The notes below the pieces were generated by a model, which did not search any database, was not told where the DNA came from, and saw only the letters and a list, made by a program, of their open reading frames with translations. The position numbers and the translations under genes were made by a program. A stretch of 33,772 nucleotides of DNA, from contig ONIU01000054.1 in the NCBI GenBank assembly GCA_900317935.1, positions 1-33,772 on the forward strand, in the 5' to 3' direction. Every line of letters starts with the position of its first letter. Position 1 is the first letter of the stretch. The DNA comes from an uncultured bacterium (GTDB taxonomy: Bacteria > Muiribacteriota > Ozemobacteria > Ozemobacterales > Ozemobacteraceae). Positions 8,105 through 14,773 of the stretch are shown here, piece after piece.

Positions 8105-9091
8105 ATGGGGGATAAGGATACCAAAACAAAAAAGTTTATAGAAAAAAATCGTATATTCGCTGATGTATTCAACTATTTTATATATGATGGCGAACAGGTT
8201 ATAAAGCCTGATGATTTGCAACAGCTTGATACGACAGAAATTGTATTAAATAATGAACCACCTATCGACAAAAAATCAGTAAAGAAATACAGAGATGTAA
8301 TAAAGCACTGGGCAATAAAACGAGATGACAAAGCCACCTATGTTCTTCTAGCCGTAGAAAACCAGTCTGAAATTCATTATGCTATGCCTGTTAGATCAAT
8401 GCTTTATGATGCTTTACGCTATGCTAATCAAATAGAAAACATAGCTGATGACAACATCAAAAACAAAAAATTAAAATCTAGCGAAGAATTTCTTTCTGGA
8501 TTGCTACAAACAGATAAAATTATGCCCATAATAACGATTGTCATCAATTTTAGTGGGAAACTCTGGAATGCACCAACTGCTTTAAAACAGATGTTCCATA
8601 ACTTCGATGAAAGACTCATAAAATATGTAAAAGACTATGAAATCAATTTGATAGATCCAGTAGCAATAGGAATAGAGAACTTCAATAAATTTATGACAGA
8701 ATTGAGGGAAGTATTACTCTGTATAAAATACTCTAAAGACAAAGAAAAGCTTTATAATGCAGTAAAGAATGATAAAGCTTTTGAGCATGTTCCTAATGAA
8801 GCTGTGTCTTTAATCAATACATTGACTGGTTCCAAAATGAAGCTTAGCAAAGACAAGGAGGAAAGTAATATGTGTGAAGCAATAGAAGGTTTAATAGAAG
8901 ATGGTAGGAAAGAAGGTAGAAAAGAAGGCATAAAAGAAGGCATAAAAGAAGGCATAAAAGAAGGTCAATTCACCGCTTTATTAAACTTAATTAAAAGCGG
9001 AGTTATTACTATAAAACAAGCTGCTGATAGTCTAAATATGTCAGAAAAATCTTTTAAAAAACAATTGTCTGATTATGGGTATGTTATATAA
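8105..9091 (+). CDS. Rpn/YhgA-like PD-(D/E)XK nuclease (recombination-promoting nuclease/putative transposase family)
   Basis: 328 residues from the ATG at 8105, chosen because AAGGAG lies 8 bases before it and a promoter lies just upstream. The nuclease core is seen in YVLLAVENQSEIHYAMPVR and YDALRYANQ (residues about 78-120 of this start), matching the ENQ-type active site of Rpn/YhgA proteins, which nick DNA and promote RecA-independent recombination. The tail contains a run of KEG repeats (DGRKEGRKEGIKEG and more) built from a 12-base DNA repeat, followed by a small helical domain (GVITIKQAADSLNMSEKSF) also found in the fragments at 12498-13155. Only intact copy in the window. A small unknown gene follows 16 bases downstream and is probably co-transcribed. 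Confidence 0.85.
   Translation: MGDKDTKTKKFIEKNRIFADVFNYFIYDGEQVIKPDDLQQLDTTEIVLNNEPPIDKKSVKKYRDVIKHWAIKRDDKATYVLLAVENQSEIHYAMPVRSMLYDALRYANQIENIADDNIKNKKLKSSEEFLSGLLQTDKIMPIITIVINFSGKLWNAPTALKQMFHNFDERLIKYVKDYEINLIDPVAIGIENFNKFMTELREVLLCIKYSKDKEKLYNAVKNDKAFEHVPNEAVSLINTLTGSKMKLSKDKEESNMCEAIEGLIEDGRKEGRKEGIKEGIKEGIKEGQFTALLNLIKSGVITIKQAADSLNMSEKSFKKQLSDYGYVI
8918..8965 (+). repeat. 12-base in-frame tandem repeat in the Rpn-like gene
   Basis: Three near-perfect units of GGCATAAAAGAA, flanked by diverged units, encode the IKEG repeats. Unit length is a multiple of three, so gain or loss of units would not shift the frame. Confidence 0.75.
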
Positions 9092-9107
9092 AAAAGGAGT
9101 TTATCAA

Positions 9108-9509
9108 ATGGAACAAAATATAAAATGGAAAGATGTAACTAAAACTTTTGAAGAAGAGCGAAGATATTATAGAAATACTTATTTAGAAAAATGTGAAATT
9201 TTATCTGATGATATTGAAGTAAGCAAATTTATTGCTTTATCAGACAACGAAAAAGATGAAATATATGTTAATTTCGATATTTTAAACGGCGTTACTTATG
9301 TCTGTAAAAATGAAACAGATACTCGTTATCGTCAAATAAAAAGAGAAATAAAAGCTGAATACTTAAAGAATAAGAAGCCTAGTGAAGATTTTGTAAATAG
9401 TTTTGCAAAAAAATATGATTTAGATATTTTCAACAGTGTATTTAATTGTGATGATATGTTCAAAGCTATGTTAAATTGTTTTGATGGTTTTGATTCCAGA
9501 GAGCTTTAA
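9108..9509 (+). CDS. Small acidic/charged protein of unknown function
   Basis: 133 residues from the ATG at 9108; AAAAGGAG lies 8 bases upstream, so this start is preferred over the in-frame ATG at 9075 that overlaps the nuclease gene. No membrane segment, signal peptide or recognised motif. The protein is rich in Lys, Glu and Asp, and probably mostly helical (EEERRYYRNTYLEKCEIL, DTRYRQIKREIKAEYLKN). The gap to the Rpn-like gene is 16 bases, so it is likely in its operon. Whether it is a partner or an immunity-type protein for the nuclease cannot be judged from sequence. Confidence 0.65.
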   Translation: MEQNIKWKDVTKTFEEERRYYRNTYLEKCEILSDDIEVSKFIALSDNEKDEIYVNFDILNGVTYVCKNETDTRYRQIKREIKAEYLKNKKPSEDFVNSFAKKYDLDIFNSVFNCDDMFKAMLNCFDGFDSREL

Positions 9510-9606
9510 TTAAACTGCATAATAATAGTTGTTTATCTAGAAGAAGAAATCAACAGTATCCAATAAATTATCCAACATTATTGAAAGAAGTAAAATTAAA
9601 TTTCAA

Positions 9607-9918
9607 TTACAAATCTTCGATTTCATTTAGAAATTCAATATACTTCAGCAATATTTTCTTTTGCTTAGCAGTAAGTGCTAATAATTTTTTATCATCTTCG
9701 CTAAGACTTGGTTTATAAGAAAAATCACCAATCAACTCACCAACAGAAGTATTAAGTGCTTTTGCAAGAGGTTCAATACTGCTTACTCTTGGAAGATTTT
9801 CCATTCTTAACCATTTGGAAACAGTCGTTTGAGAAGTATTAGCCATTTCGGCTATATCAACCTGTTTAAGGTTTTTATCTTGCATTATTTGTAATAGTTT
9901 TTTCTGAAAATAATTCAT
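9607..9918 (-). CDS. XRE-family (Cro/CI-type) helix-turn-helix regulator, module 1
   Basis: 103 residues. The N-terminal HTH_3 domain (residues about 7-62) includes KQVDIAEMANTSQTTVSKWLR and ends NTSVGELIGDF. A conserved tail KKLLALTAKQKKILLKYIEFLNEIEDL follows, likely an alpha-helical dimerisation or partner-binding part. The paralogue at 30692-31003 is about 57% identical; differences cluster in the HTH and the tail is nearly constant. TATAAT and AGGTG lie just upstream of the ATG. On its 5' side, 53 bases away, begins the conserved noncoding element 9972-10286, and beyond that, on the other strand, the Mrr-like gene. Likely a regulator of the flanking element or cargo (inference). Confidence 0.88.
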   Translation of the reverse strand: MNYFQKKLLQIMQDKNLKQVDIAEMANTSQTTVSKWLRMENLPRVSSIEPLAKALNTSVGELIGDFSYKPSLSEDDKKLLALTAKQKKILLKYIEFLNEIEDL

Positions 9919-9971
9919 AGCACCTAAATTATAAAAATTGACTTTTCTTTAACTTAGCGGTTAAAATGTAG

Positions 9972-10286
9972 TTGCCTAAATACGACAAAAGCCTCACATC
10001 TAAGTGAAGCTCTTAAAATATTTAGCAACAGACAATTTATAGCCGGTATTTCGCTTTGTTCCGCCAAGAATTACAGCGAAATACCTAAACAAATCTAAGT
10101 GATAAGCACATATCTTTGTTATGTACATATAATAACAAACTTTTGTGCATTTTTCACCTAGCAAATTTTTTTATGTTTAATCTTGGAGTTTTAGATGACT
10201 AATGCATCGTTAAAAATCAATCTAATTCTATAAATCCCCTATAACAACCCTCGAAAAACCGCTCGGTATAATACCGAGTAAGGTTT
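9972..10286 (-). ncRNA. Candidate structured RNA / conserved noncoding element, copy 1
   Basis: About 315 bases, roughly 93% identical to 31127-31440 and likewise 5' of an XRE gene. Read on the minus strand the hairpins are, in order: AAACC..GGTTT around CTCGGTA/TACCGAG (10256-10286); TTTGTTAT/ATAACAAA (10115-10139); a perfect 11-bp stem GGTATTTCGCT/AGCGAAATACC (10045-10085); and AGCTTCAC/GTGAGGCT with one T-G wobble followed by TTTTGTC (9990-10011). The last is enclosed by an outer GTTG-CTAAATA stem (9971-9982 with 10019-10029). The wobble pairs work only on the minus strand. A long ORF in copy 2 is broken in copy 1, arguing against protein coding of the whole. No Rfam family is recognised. 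Similarity fades out by about 10335. Confidence 0.55.
10085..10150 (-). CDS. Possible 21-residue leader peptide inside conserved element, copy 1
   Basis: ATG at 10150 with AGGTGA just upstream encodes MHKSLLLYVHNKDMCLSLRF plus V. The TAG stop overlaps the first base of the 11-bp hairpin. The same ORF occurs at 31240-31305 with one residue changed. Because the whole element is conserved, preservation of the ORF alone does not prove translation. Confidence 0.35.
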   Translation of the reverse strand: MHKSLLLYVHNKDMCLSLRFV

Positions 10287-10390
10287 AGCATTGACATACT
10301 AAACCTTAATAACTCTCCATAAGTAAAAAATGAGTTTAGTGAAAGGTTATAAAAGTTTTAACACTGTACATAAAATCATAAGGAGAAAGT

Positions 10391-11422
10391 ATGAAATACT
10401 GGTTACATCGCATTTCAGGAGGGGAAAATGCTATTGCGTTTTCCTACCCGTTATTGTTTAAAAATAATTTACTTAGCATTGGCTGGAGCTGTTTCTCTAG
10501 AGAAGATTTCTTAAATGATGTTCGTCTAAGAGGAATGATTGCTATTGACGAAAAATATAAGGAAGAAGGTTGGGAATTATCAAGAAACCGACATTGTCTT
10601 GGAAGATTTTTATGTGAAATGGAAAAAGGCGATAGAGTGGTTGTTCCTACCTGGAAGTCTTTCAGTGTTTTTGAAATCATAAACGATAAGATTTATTGTA
10701 ACGAAACCATTGACAAGAAACTCTACTTCGACTCTAATGGTAATCCTGCAACTTACAGCAATAGCTGTTTCTACAAAGATGGAAAAGCTATTGACCTTGG
10801 TTTTTATCGTGAAGTTCGGTTAATAAGCAAAAAAGAGATGGCTAGAGAGGATTATGCCGACCAAGCTCTTTATTCAAGAATGAAAGTCAGACAGACTAAT
10901 GTAAATATAGATGATTTGAGTTCTTCTGTTGAAAACGCTATAAATAACTCTCTTGTCAACAAGCCAATTAATATCAAGGAAATAAAGGAAGATTTTTCCC
11001 AAAAACTGTTAGAAAAAATTCGGGAAATGCTTAAAGATAACTCTTTTGAAACTTTGGTAGAAGGTTATTTAAAGTCTATCGGTGGTGAAGTCATGACACC
11101 GAGCAAGAACGAGTCTGGTTCCGAATATGGCGATGCAGACAAGGTTGCATTTTTTGAAAAACTTAAAACTGTCGTTATGGTTCAAATCAAGAAGCATGTA
11201 TGGAAGACCGACGATAGGGCTGTTCAACAAATAACAGAGTTTGAGCGAAATCATAATTTTGGTGATGAATATTTTACACAGTTATGGGTTGTTTCAACTT
11301 GCGATGAGTTCACTCCTGAAGCTAAGTCAAATGCTTCTGAAAAAGGAGTAAGACTAATAGATGGTCGTGAATTTTGTAATATGATTCTTGAGTCAGGTCT
11401 CTCTTGCTTGAATGTTTTGTGA
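10391..11422 (+). CDS. Mrr-like restriction endonuclease (PD-(D/E)XK)
   Basis: 343 residues. The C-terminal third (about 210-335) is an Mrr_cat-type nuclease domain: FETLVEGYLKSIGGEV, then GDADKVAFFEKLKTVVMVQIKKH, where the Asp of GDAD and the QxK of QIKKH are the likely metal-binding catalytic residues, and a later LWVVSTCDEFTPEA...GVRLIDGREF. The N-terminal ~180 residues (starting MKYWLHRISGGENA) form a separate domain I do not recognise, possibly DNA- or modification-reading. Mrr enzymes cut foreign, often methylated, DNA. No methyltransferase is adjacent, so a Type IV-like stand-alone role fits (inference). AAGGAG precedes the ATG. An FGE-like lipoprotein gene follows 15 bases later. It is divergent from the XRE/noncoding module. 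Confidence 0.82.
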   Translation: MKYWLHRISGGENAIAFSYPLLFKNNLLSIGWSCFSREDFLNDVRLRGMIAIDEKYKEEGWELSRNRHCLGRFLCEMEKGDRVVVPTWKSFSVFEIINDKIYCNETIDKKLYFDSNGNPATYSNSCFYKDGKAIDLGFYREVRLISKKEMAREDYADQALYSRMKVRQTNVNIDDLSSSVENAINNSLVNKPINIKEIKEDFSQKLLEKIREMLKDNSFETLVEGYLKSIGGEVMTPSKNESGSEYGDADKVAFFEKLKTVVMVQIKKHVWKTDDRAVQQITEFERNHNFGDEYFTQLWVVSTCDEFTPEAKSNASEKGVRLIDGREFCNMILESGLSCLNVL

Positions 11423-11437
11423 GGAGAAAGGTTTGAT

Positions 11438-12316
11438 ATGAAAAATAAAAAATTGCTTGTAGGTTTTCTATCAATTTTTGTTTCATTCTGTTTTGTAATT
11501 GTTTTTGCTGGCTGTGCTTCTGCCAACGAAACTTTTATTATCAAAGAAATAAACTTGGAAATGGTCAAGTGCCCTGCAGGTTCATTTATGATGGGTAGTC
11601 CTGAAGATGAATATGATCATTCAAAAGGTGAGACTCTACATTCTGTAAATATTACAAAACCATTTTATATTGGCAAATACGAAGTGACTCAAAGTCAATT
11701 TATGGCTTTAATGAAAAAAGAACCATCTAATTTTGTAGGTGCTAATAAACCTGTTGAACAAGTAGATTGGAATGATGCAAAAGCTTTTTGTGATAACTTA
11801 AATCAAAAATACTCTAATCTTTTGCCATCTGGCTATAAGTTTGATTTGCCAACAGAAGAACAATGGGAATATGCCTGTCGTGCCGGAACGACTACTGCGT
11901 TAAATAATGGTAAAGAAATTACGACAGCCAAATCTTTATGTCCAAATCTTAATGAAGTTGCTTGGTATGAAATGAATTCGAATAATACAACTCATCCTGT
12001 TGGTCAGAAGAAACCTAATGCTTGGGGTATTTATGATATGCATGGAAATGTTACAGAATGGTGTAAAGATACACGTCAGGATTCTGTCAGTGGAAGAATT
12101 TTTGCATGTATCCGAGGTGGAAATTTCAGTAAACCTGCATTATTTTGTCGTTCTGCTCGTAATAATACGGAATCTACTGGAATGATATGGAATTACTATG
12201 GTTTTCGTGTCGCTTTAATTCCTGTTGATAATTCAAATGTTGAAGAAACTTCTAAAAACAATAATGAAGAGCAAGAGTATGAATATTCCGAAGACCATGA
12301 AGAAGTCGATGATTAA
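11438..12316 (+). CDS. Formylglycine-generating-enzyme-like (SUMF1) lipoprotein
   Basis: 292 residues. Signal peptide with lipobox FAGC (Cys25), so membrane-anchored. The FGE-sulfatase fold is shown by EMVKCPAGSFMMGSPEDE, KPFYIGKYEVTQSQFMALM, NKPVEQVDWNDAKAFCDNL, LPTEEQWEYACRAG, YDMHGNVTEWC and the terminal YYGFRVAL, each a family hallmark. Only one cysteine (FCRSAR) lies where true FGEs carry their active-site cysteines, so sulfatase activation is doubtful and a binding or structural role is more likely. The C-terminal 30 residues are a strongly acidic tail. The gap to the Mrr gene is 15 bases with a GGAGAAAGG ribosome site, so they are probably co-transcribed; a functional link is unexpected. 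Another FGE-like gene is at 23267. Confidence 0.85.
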   Translation: MKNKKLLVGFLSIFVSFCFVIVFAGCASANETFIIKEINLEMVKCPAGSFMMGSPEDEYDHSKGETLHSVNITKPFYIGKYEVTQSQFMALMKKEPSNFVGANKPVEQVDWNDAKAFCDNLNQKYSNLLPSGYKFDLPTEEQWEYACRAGTTTALNNGKEITTAKSLCPNLNEVAWYEMNSNNTTHPVGQKKPNAWGIYDMHGNVTEWCKDTRQDSVSGRIFACIRGGNFSKPALFCRSARNNTESTGMIWNYYGFRVALIPVDNSNVEETSKNNNEEQEYEYSEDHEEVDD

Positions 12317-12371
12317 GCATAAATCAAATTATCTTAAAATAACTTAAAAATCTGGTTATATACAAATATAA

Positions 12372-12407
12372 ATTCCCTTGAGAAAAATCTCTAGGGAATC
12401 TTTTTTT
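12372..12407 (+). terminator. Intrinsic terminator after the Mrr/FGE-like operon
   Basis: Stem ATTCCCT-T-GAGA / TCTC-T-AGGGAAT with one T-T mismatch, followed by C and seven T residues. Confidence 0.85.
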
Positions 12408-12497
12408 ATATTAATTATTATTTTAACTAGTATTACTATTGTTTCCTATTTTAGTTATTAAACCTTGTTAAAGGATATTTTGTAAAAATCATTAAAG

Positions 12498-12745
12498 TTA
12501 TAAAACTAAATTATATTCTTTAAAATCATCTAGTAGCTGCTTAGGTGATATTCCTAAAGAGGTAGCTGCTTGTTCTAATGTTATTAAACCTTTTTTTATC
12601 ATATCATAGAAAGCACTAATTTTATCTTTCTCTTCGCCTTTCTCTTCAGCGTTCTTTAATCCATTCTTAATTCCGTTCTTTATACCATTTTCAATTTCTC
12701 GATCAATAAATGTGTAAGTCATTCTAATCACCTTGTCTAAGCTTT
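12498..12745 (-). pseudogene. Tandem partial duplicate of an Rpn-like gene 3' end
   Basis: Open for about 80 codons on the minus strand, starting within SLDKVIRMTYTFIDREIENG and ending with the GLITLEQAATSLGISPKQ helical domain. It repeats the last third of the neighbouring fragment, with the duplication junction at AAGCTTT (about 12744). It lacks the nuclease core. An internal ATG (12731) could give a 77-residue peptide but I see no convincing ribosome site. The interior, including the KNG repeat region, has diverged from the neighbour, so the duplication is not recent. Confidence 0.7.
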
Positions 12746-12756
12746 GGGGTGAATTT

Positions 12757-13243
12757 TTACAATACGAGATTATATTTTTTGAATCCAGCCAATAATTGTT
12801 CTTTTGTTAATCCTATAGATTTAGCTGCTTGTTCTACAGAAACAAGACCTTGCTTTATAAAGTTATATACAGCATTAAGCTCACCTTTTTTTTCACCTTT
12901 CTTTTCAGCATTCTTTATTCCGTTCTCAATTCCATTCTTAACTCCGTTTTCAATTTCTCGGTCAATAAATGTGTAAGTCATTCTAATCACCTCGTCTAAG
13001 CTTTTAGCTTTCTCATAATCAATTTTATCTAACTTTGTAGATAGTAATCTGAGCATAAAAGTTACAAAAGAACTAAATCTCTGCTTCTGTTTCTCGTCCT
13101 TAAAAATATTTTTCAATTCTTCTGCTAATTTATCGAAGTAATAACTGTTCAACACAATCTAACGCAACAAATCCCTGAATCAAATCTTTAACATTTTCAG
13201 GGTGCGAATAAAACTCTTTATGTGCTATGTCTTGCCGTCCCAT
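12757..13243 (-). pseudogene. Rpn/YhgA-like nuclease gene with internal deletion and frameshift
   Basis: On the minus strand, ATG at 13243 opens 37 codons reading MGRQDIAHKEFYSHPENV...LIQGFVALD, the usual beginning of YhgA-type nucleases (KxFYSHPE...DLLxGFV). A stop is reached at 13130. In the overlapping frame, from about 13152, runs the C-terminal third (SYYFDKLAEELKNIFKDEKQ, RMTYTFIDREIENG, KNG repeats, GLVSVEQAAKSIGLTKEQ). The whole nuclease centre, roughly 150 or more residues, is missing at the frame change. So this is one gene that lost its catalytic part, followed by a duplicated tail at 12498-12745. A C-terminal peptide from a GTG at 13155 is possible but unlikely to be a nuclease. 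Confidence 0.75.
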
Positions 13244-13320
13244 AGTTAAATTTTAGCAAGATAAAATAAGTAAGTCAATGTGTTGCTATAATAAAAGAAG
13301 ACAAAAAGAAGACACAAATA

Positions 13321-13641
13321 TCAGGGCAAACGCAAACTTTTTTCATTATTAATCAAGGTTTGAATTATATTAGTTTTTTGTTTAAAGTAGTGCCTTCCAG
13401 GCACTTTAGTTTCTTATCATCTAATCCGTGGGTATCTTACGATACCCACGGTTAATAATGTTGTGTCCTGCCGGACACTTTCTATAAAAGCGACTGGAAG
13501 TCGCAACATTAATAACCTAGGGCAACATAGTTGCCCTAGGTATAGAATACATATAAAATTGCGCCTGGAAGGCGCTACAATAATAAAAATAGATATTTGC
13601 AAATACTCATCAATAAAAGAAAAAGTTTGCGTTTGCCCTGA
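13321..13641. mobile_element. Non-autonomous element with 22-bp terminal inverted repeats and six internal hairpins
   Basis: Perfect 22-bp inverted ends (13321-13342 and 13620-13641; outer part TCAGGGCAAACGCAAAC). Related direct repeats, containing AAAGAAGACAC, lie at about 13307 and 13646. Inside are six short palindromes: AGTGCCT/AGGCACT, CCGTGGGTATC/GATACCCACGG, GTGTCC/GGACAC, GCGACT/AGTCGC, CCTAGGGCAA/TTGCCCTAGG and GCGCCT/AGGCGC. No transposase is encoded; ORFs crossing it only reflect the palindromes. It looks like a MITE filled with REP-type hairpins. A partial, diverged end occurs near 14752. Confidence 0.65.
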
Positions 13642-13748
13642 TAATAAAAGAAGACACGAATAGGTAAAAATATTGAACAAATGACAAAACTTTAATATAA
13701 TTTTATTGAACAAATGACATGAAAATTATTGAAATTGAGGAATGATAG

Positions 13749-13832
13749 GGGTTTAGAAGGAAAGTCACAGATCGACTAAAAGAGTGGAAAGAAAAATATG
13801 CCCCTACTTTTATTCTTGAAGATTTCTCATAA
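13749..13832 (+). pseudogene. Possible remnant of an ATPase gene
   Basis: A 28-codon open stretch reads RRKVTDRLKEWKEKY and then TFILEDFS and stops. The first part resembles the beginning of AAA/DUF4143 ATPases (RKxxDRLxEWK) without the Walker motif. The match is short and this is a guess. Confidence 0.22.
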
Positions 13833-13905
13833 ATTTTCAATATATAATCGCTAATTGTTTTATTAATAAACTTTTATTAAAACGGCAATTAATTACTAAT
13901 CAAAC

Positions 13906-13976
13906 TGGATTGCCACGTTGTCACGCATACTTCGTATGCTCACAATGACGTAAAAAATTGCGGTTTCGCAATGACG
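13906..13976. repeat. REP-like dispersed palindrome, copy 2
   Basis: GATTGCCACG, a hairpin GCATAC-TTC-GTATGC, then CTCACAATGACG, followed by a second hairpin ATTGCG-GTTT-CGCAAT and another ATGACG. Ends match the other copies while the central hairpin differs. The rest of the gap 13642-14048 holds only the possible ATPase remnant. Confidence 0.6.
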
Positions 13977-14048
13977 GTTTTGATTTAAACACTGTTTAGT
14001 AATTATAAGCCGAAGTAATAAGAATAATAAACATCAATTATTACTTTT

Positions 14049-14477
14049 TTAAGAAATAGTATTTGGAGAAAGATGAAATTCTTTTTTTAATGCCTCTTGA
14101 AGAATATGAGAAAAATTTATGTTTCTTTCAATTGCCATAGCATTTAACCAAGCTGGCAAAGTTACAGTTCTATTTACTGAACGGTTAATAGAAGCAAGTC
14201 TTACAGTAGGCATATATACATCAATCAAAACAGCTTTTTCATTCTTTTTGGTTTTTATGTTTTTCAAAGAAGTAGGAGCTGGGATTTTTTCTTTATCTTC
14301 TTCCATACCTAGCAAAACAATGCCTAGACATTCTCTTGCAGATTTTAAAGCATCAATTTCGTCTTTCCCTTCAGTAACACAATTAGGTAAATCTGGAAAA
14401 GTAATGGAAATTCCGTTTTTATCATCGTAATTAAATATTGCTGGATAGTAATATCGTTCAGCTAATTTTTTTCGCAT
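14049..14477 (-). CDS. hicB: HicB-family antitoxin
   Basis: 142 residues. The N-terminal HicB fold is seen in YYYPAIFNYDDKNGISITFPDLPNCVTEGKDEIDALK (in pieces: FPDLPNC and EGKDEIDALKSA are the hallmark). The C-terminal part VNRTVTLPAWLNAMAIERN...FSHILQEALKK looks like a ribbon-helix-helix DNA-binding domain for autoregulation. It would neutralise the HicA mRNA interferase by covering its active site. It lies 11 bases downstream of hicA in the same orientation, the usual toxin-first HicAB order. Length is normal. Confidence 0.88.
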   Translation of the reverse strand: MRKKLAERYYYPAIFNYDDKNGISITFPDLPNCVTEGKDEIDALKSARECLGIVLLGMEEDKEKIPAPTSLKNIKTKKNEKAVLIDVYMPTVRLASINRSVNRTVTLPAWLNAMAIERNINFSHILQEALKKEFHLSPNTIS

Positions 14478-14488
14478 ATTTTACCTTC

Positions 14489-14686
14489 TTATAAAAGTTT
14501 TAATCCTGATTGTTTTTCCATGGATTTTATCGTTGCTATACAGTAATCTTTGCAAGGATGCTTAACAGTAACCCTTCCTGATTTCGTAGGATGCTTATAT
14601 TGGTAATGACTTCCGTTTACACAAACAAGATACCACCCATCTTTTTCTAACTTACGTATAACTTCTTTTGATGAAATAGTTGGCAT
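14489..14686 (-). CDS. hicA: HicA-family mRNA interferase toxin
   Basis: 65 residues from the ATG at 14686 (MPTISSKEVIRKLEKDGW), the typical HicA length; the longer in-frame start at 14761 adds 25 residues with no family similarity and runs through the probable promoter. The double-stranded-RNA-binding-like fold carries the catalytic His in VNGSHYQYKHP, and VTVKHPCKDY is the second strand motif. HicA cleaves mRNA when HicB is lost. The gene pair sits in an accessory region with decaying nuclease genes and a MITE-like element. A diverged end of that element lies just upstream (about 14752-14772). Confidence 0.88.
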   Translation of the reverse strand: MPTISSKEVIRKLEKDGWYLVCVNGSHYQYKHPTKSGRVTVKHPCKDYCIATIKSMEKQSGLKLL

Positions 14687-14773
14687 TATTATACTCTTAT
14701 TTTTATTTATAACAAATACTTTTATATGTGTCAAATTTAAATAAAAACCAAGGGCAAACACAAACTACTTCTT

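Noticed and set aside
8752..8955. Antisense ORF with PSFMPSF repeats
   Set aside because: It is the reverse of the KEG-repeat DNA in the Rpn-like gene.
9972..10286. tmRNA, retron ncRNA or CRISPR-associated RNA as identity of the conserved element
   Set aside because: No tRNA-like acceptor/CCA end or tag frame, no reverse transcriptase gene and no repeat-spacer array or cas gene in the window.
11438..12316. True sulfatase-activating enzyme (formylglycine-generating enzyme)
   Set aside because: Only one cysteine in the active-site region and no sulfatase gene nearby; fold assignment kept, activity not claimed.
13321..13641. CRISPR array
   Set aside because: The palindromes differ from one another in sequence and there are no constant repeats with regular spacers.
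13417..13713. 98-codon minus-strand ORF over the MITE-like element
   Set aside because: Runs through consecutive palindromes; no ribosome site or protein-like composition.
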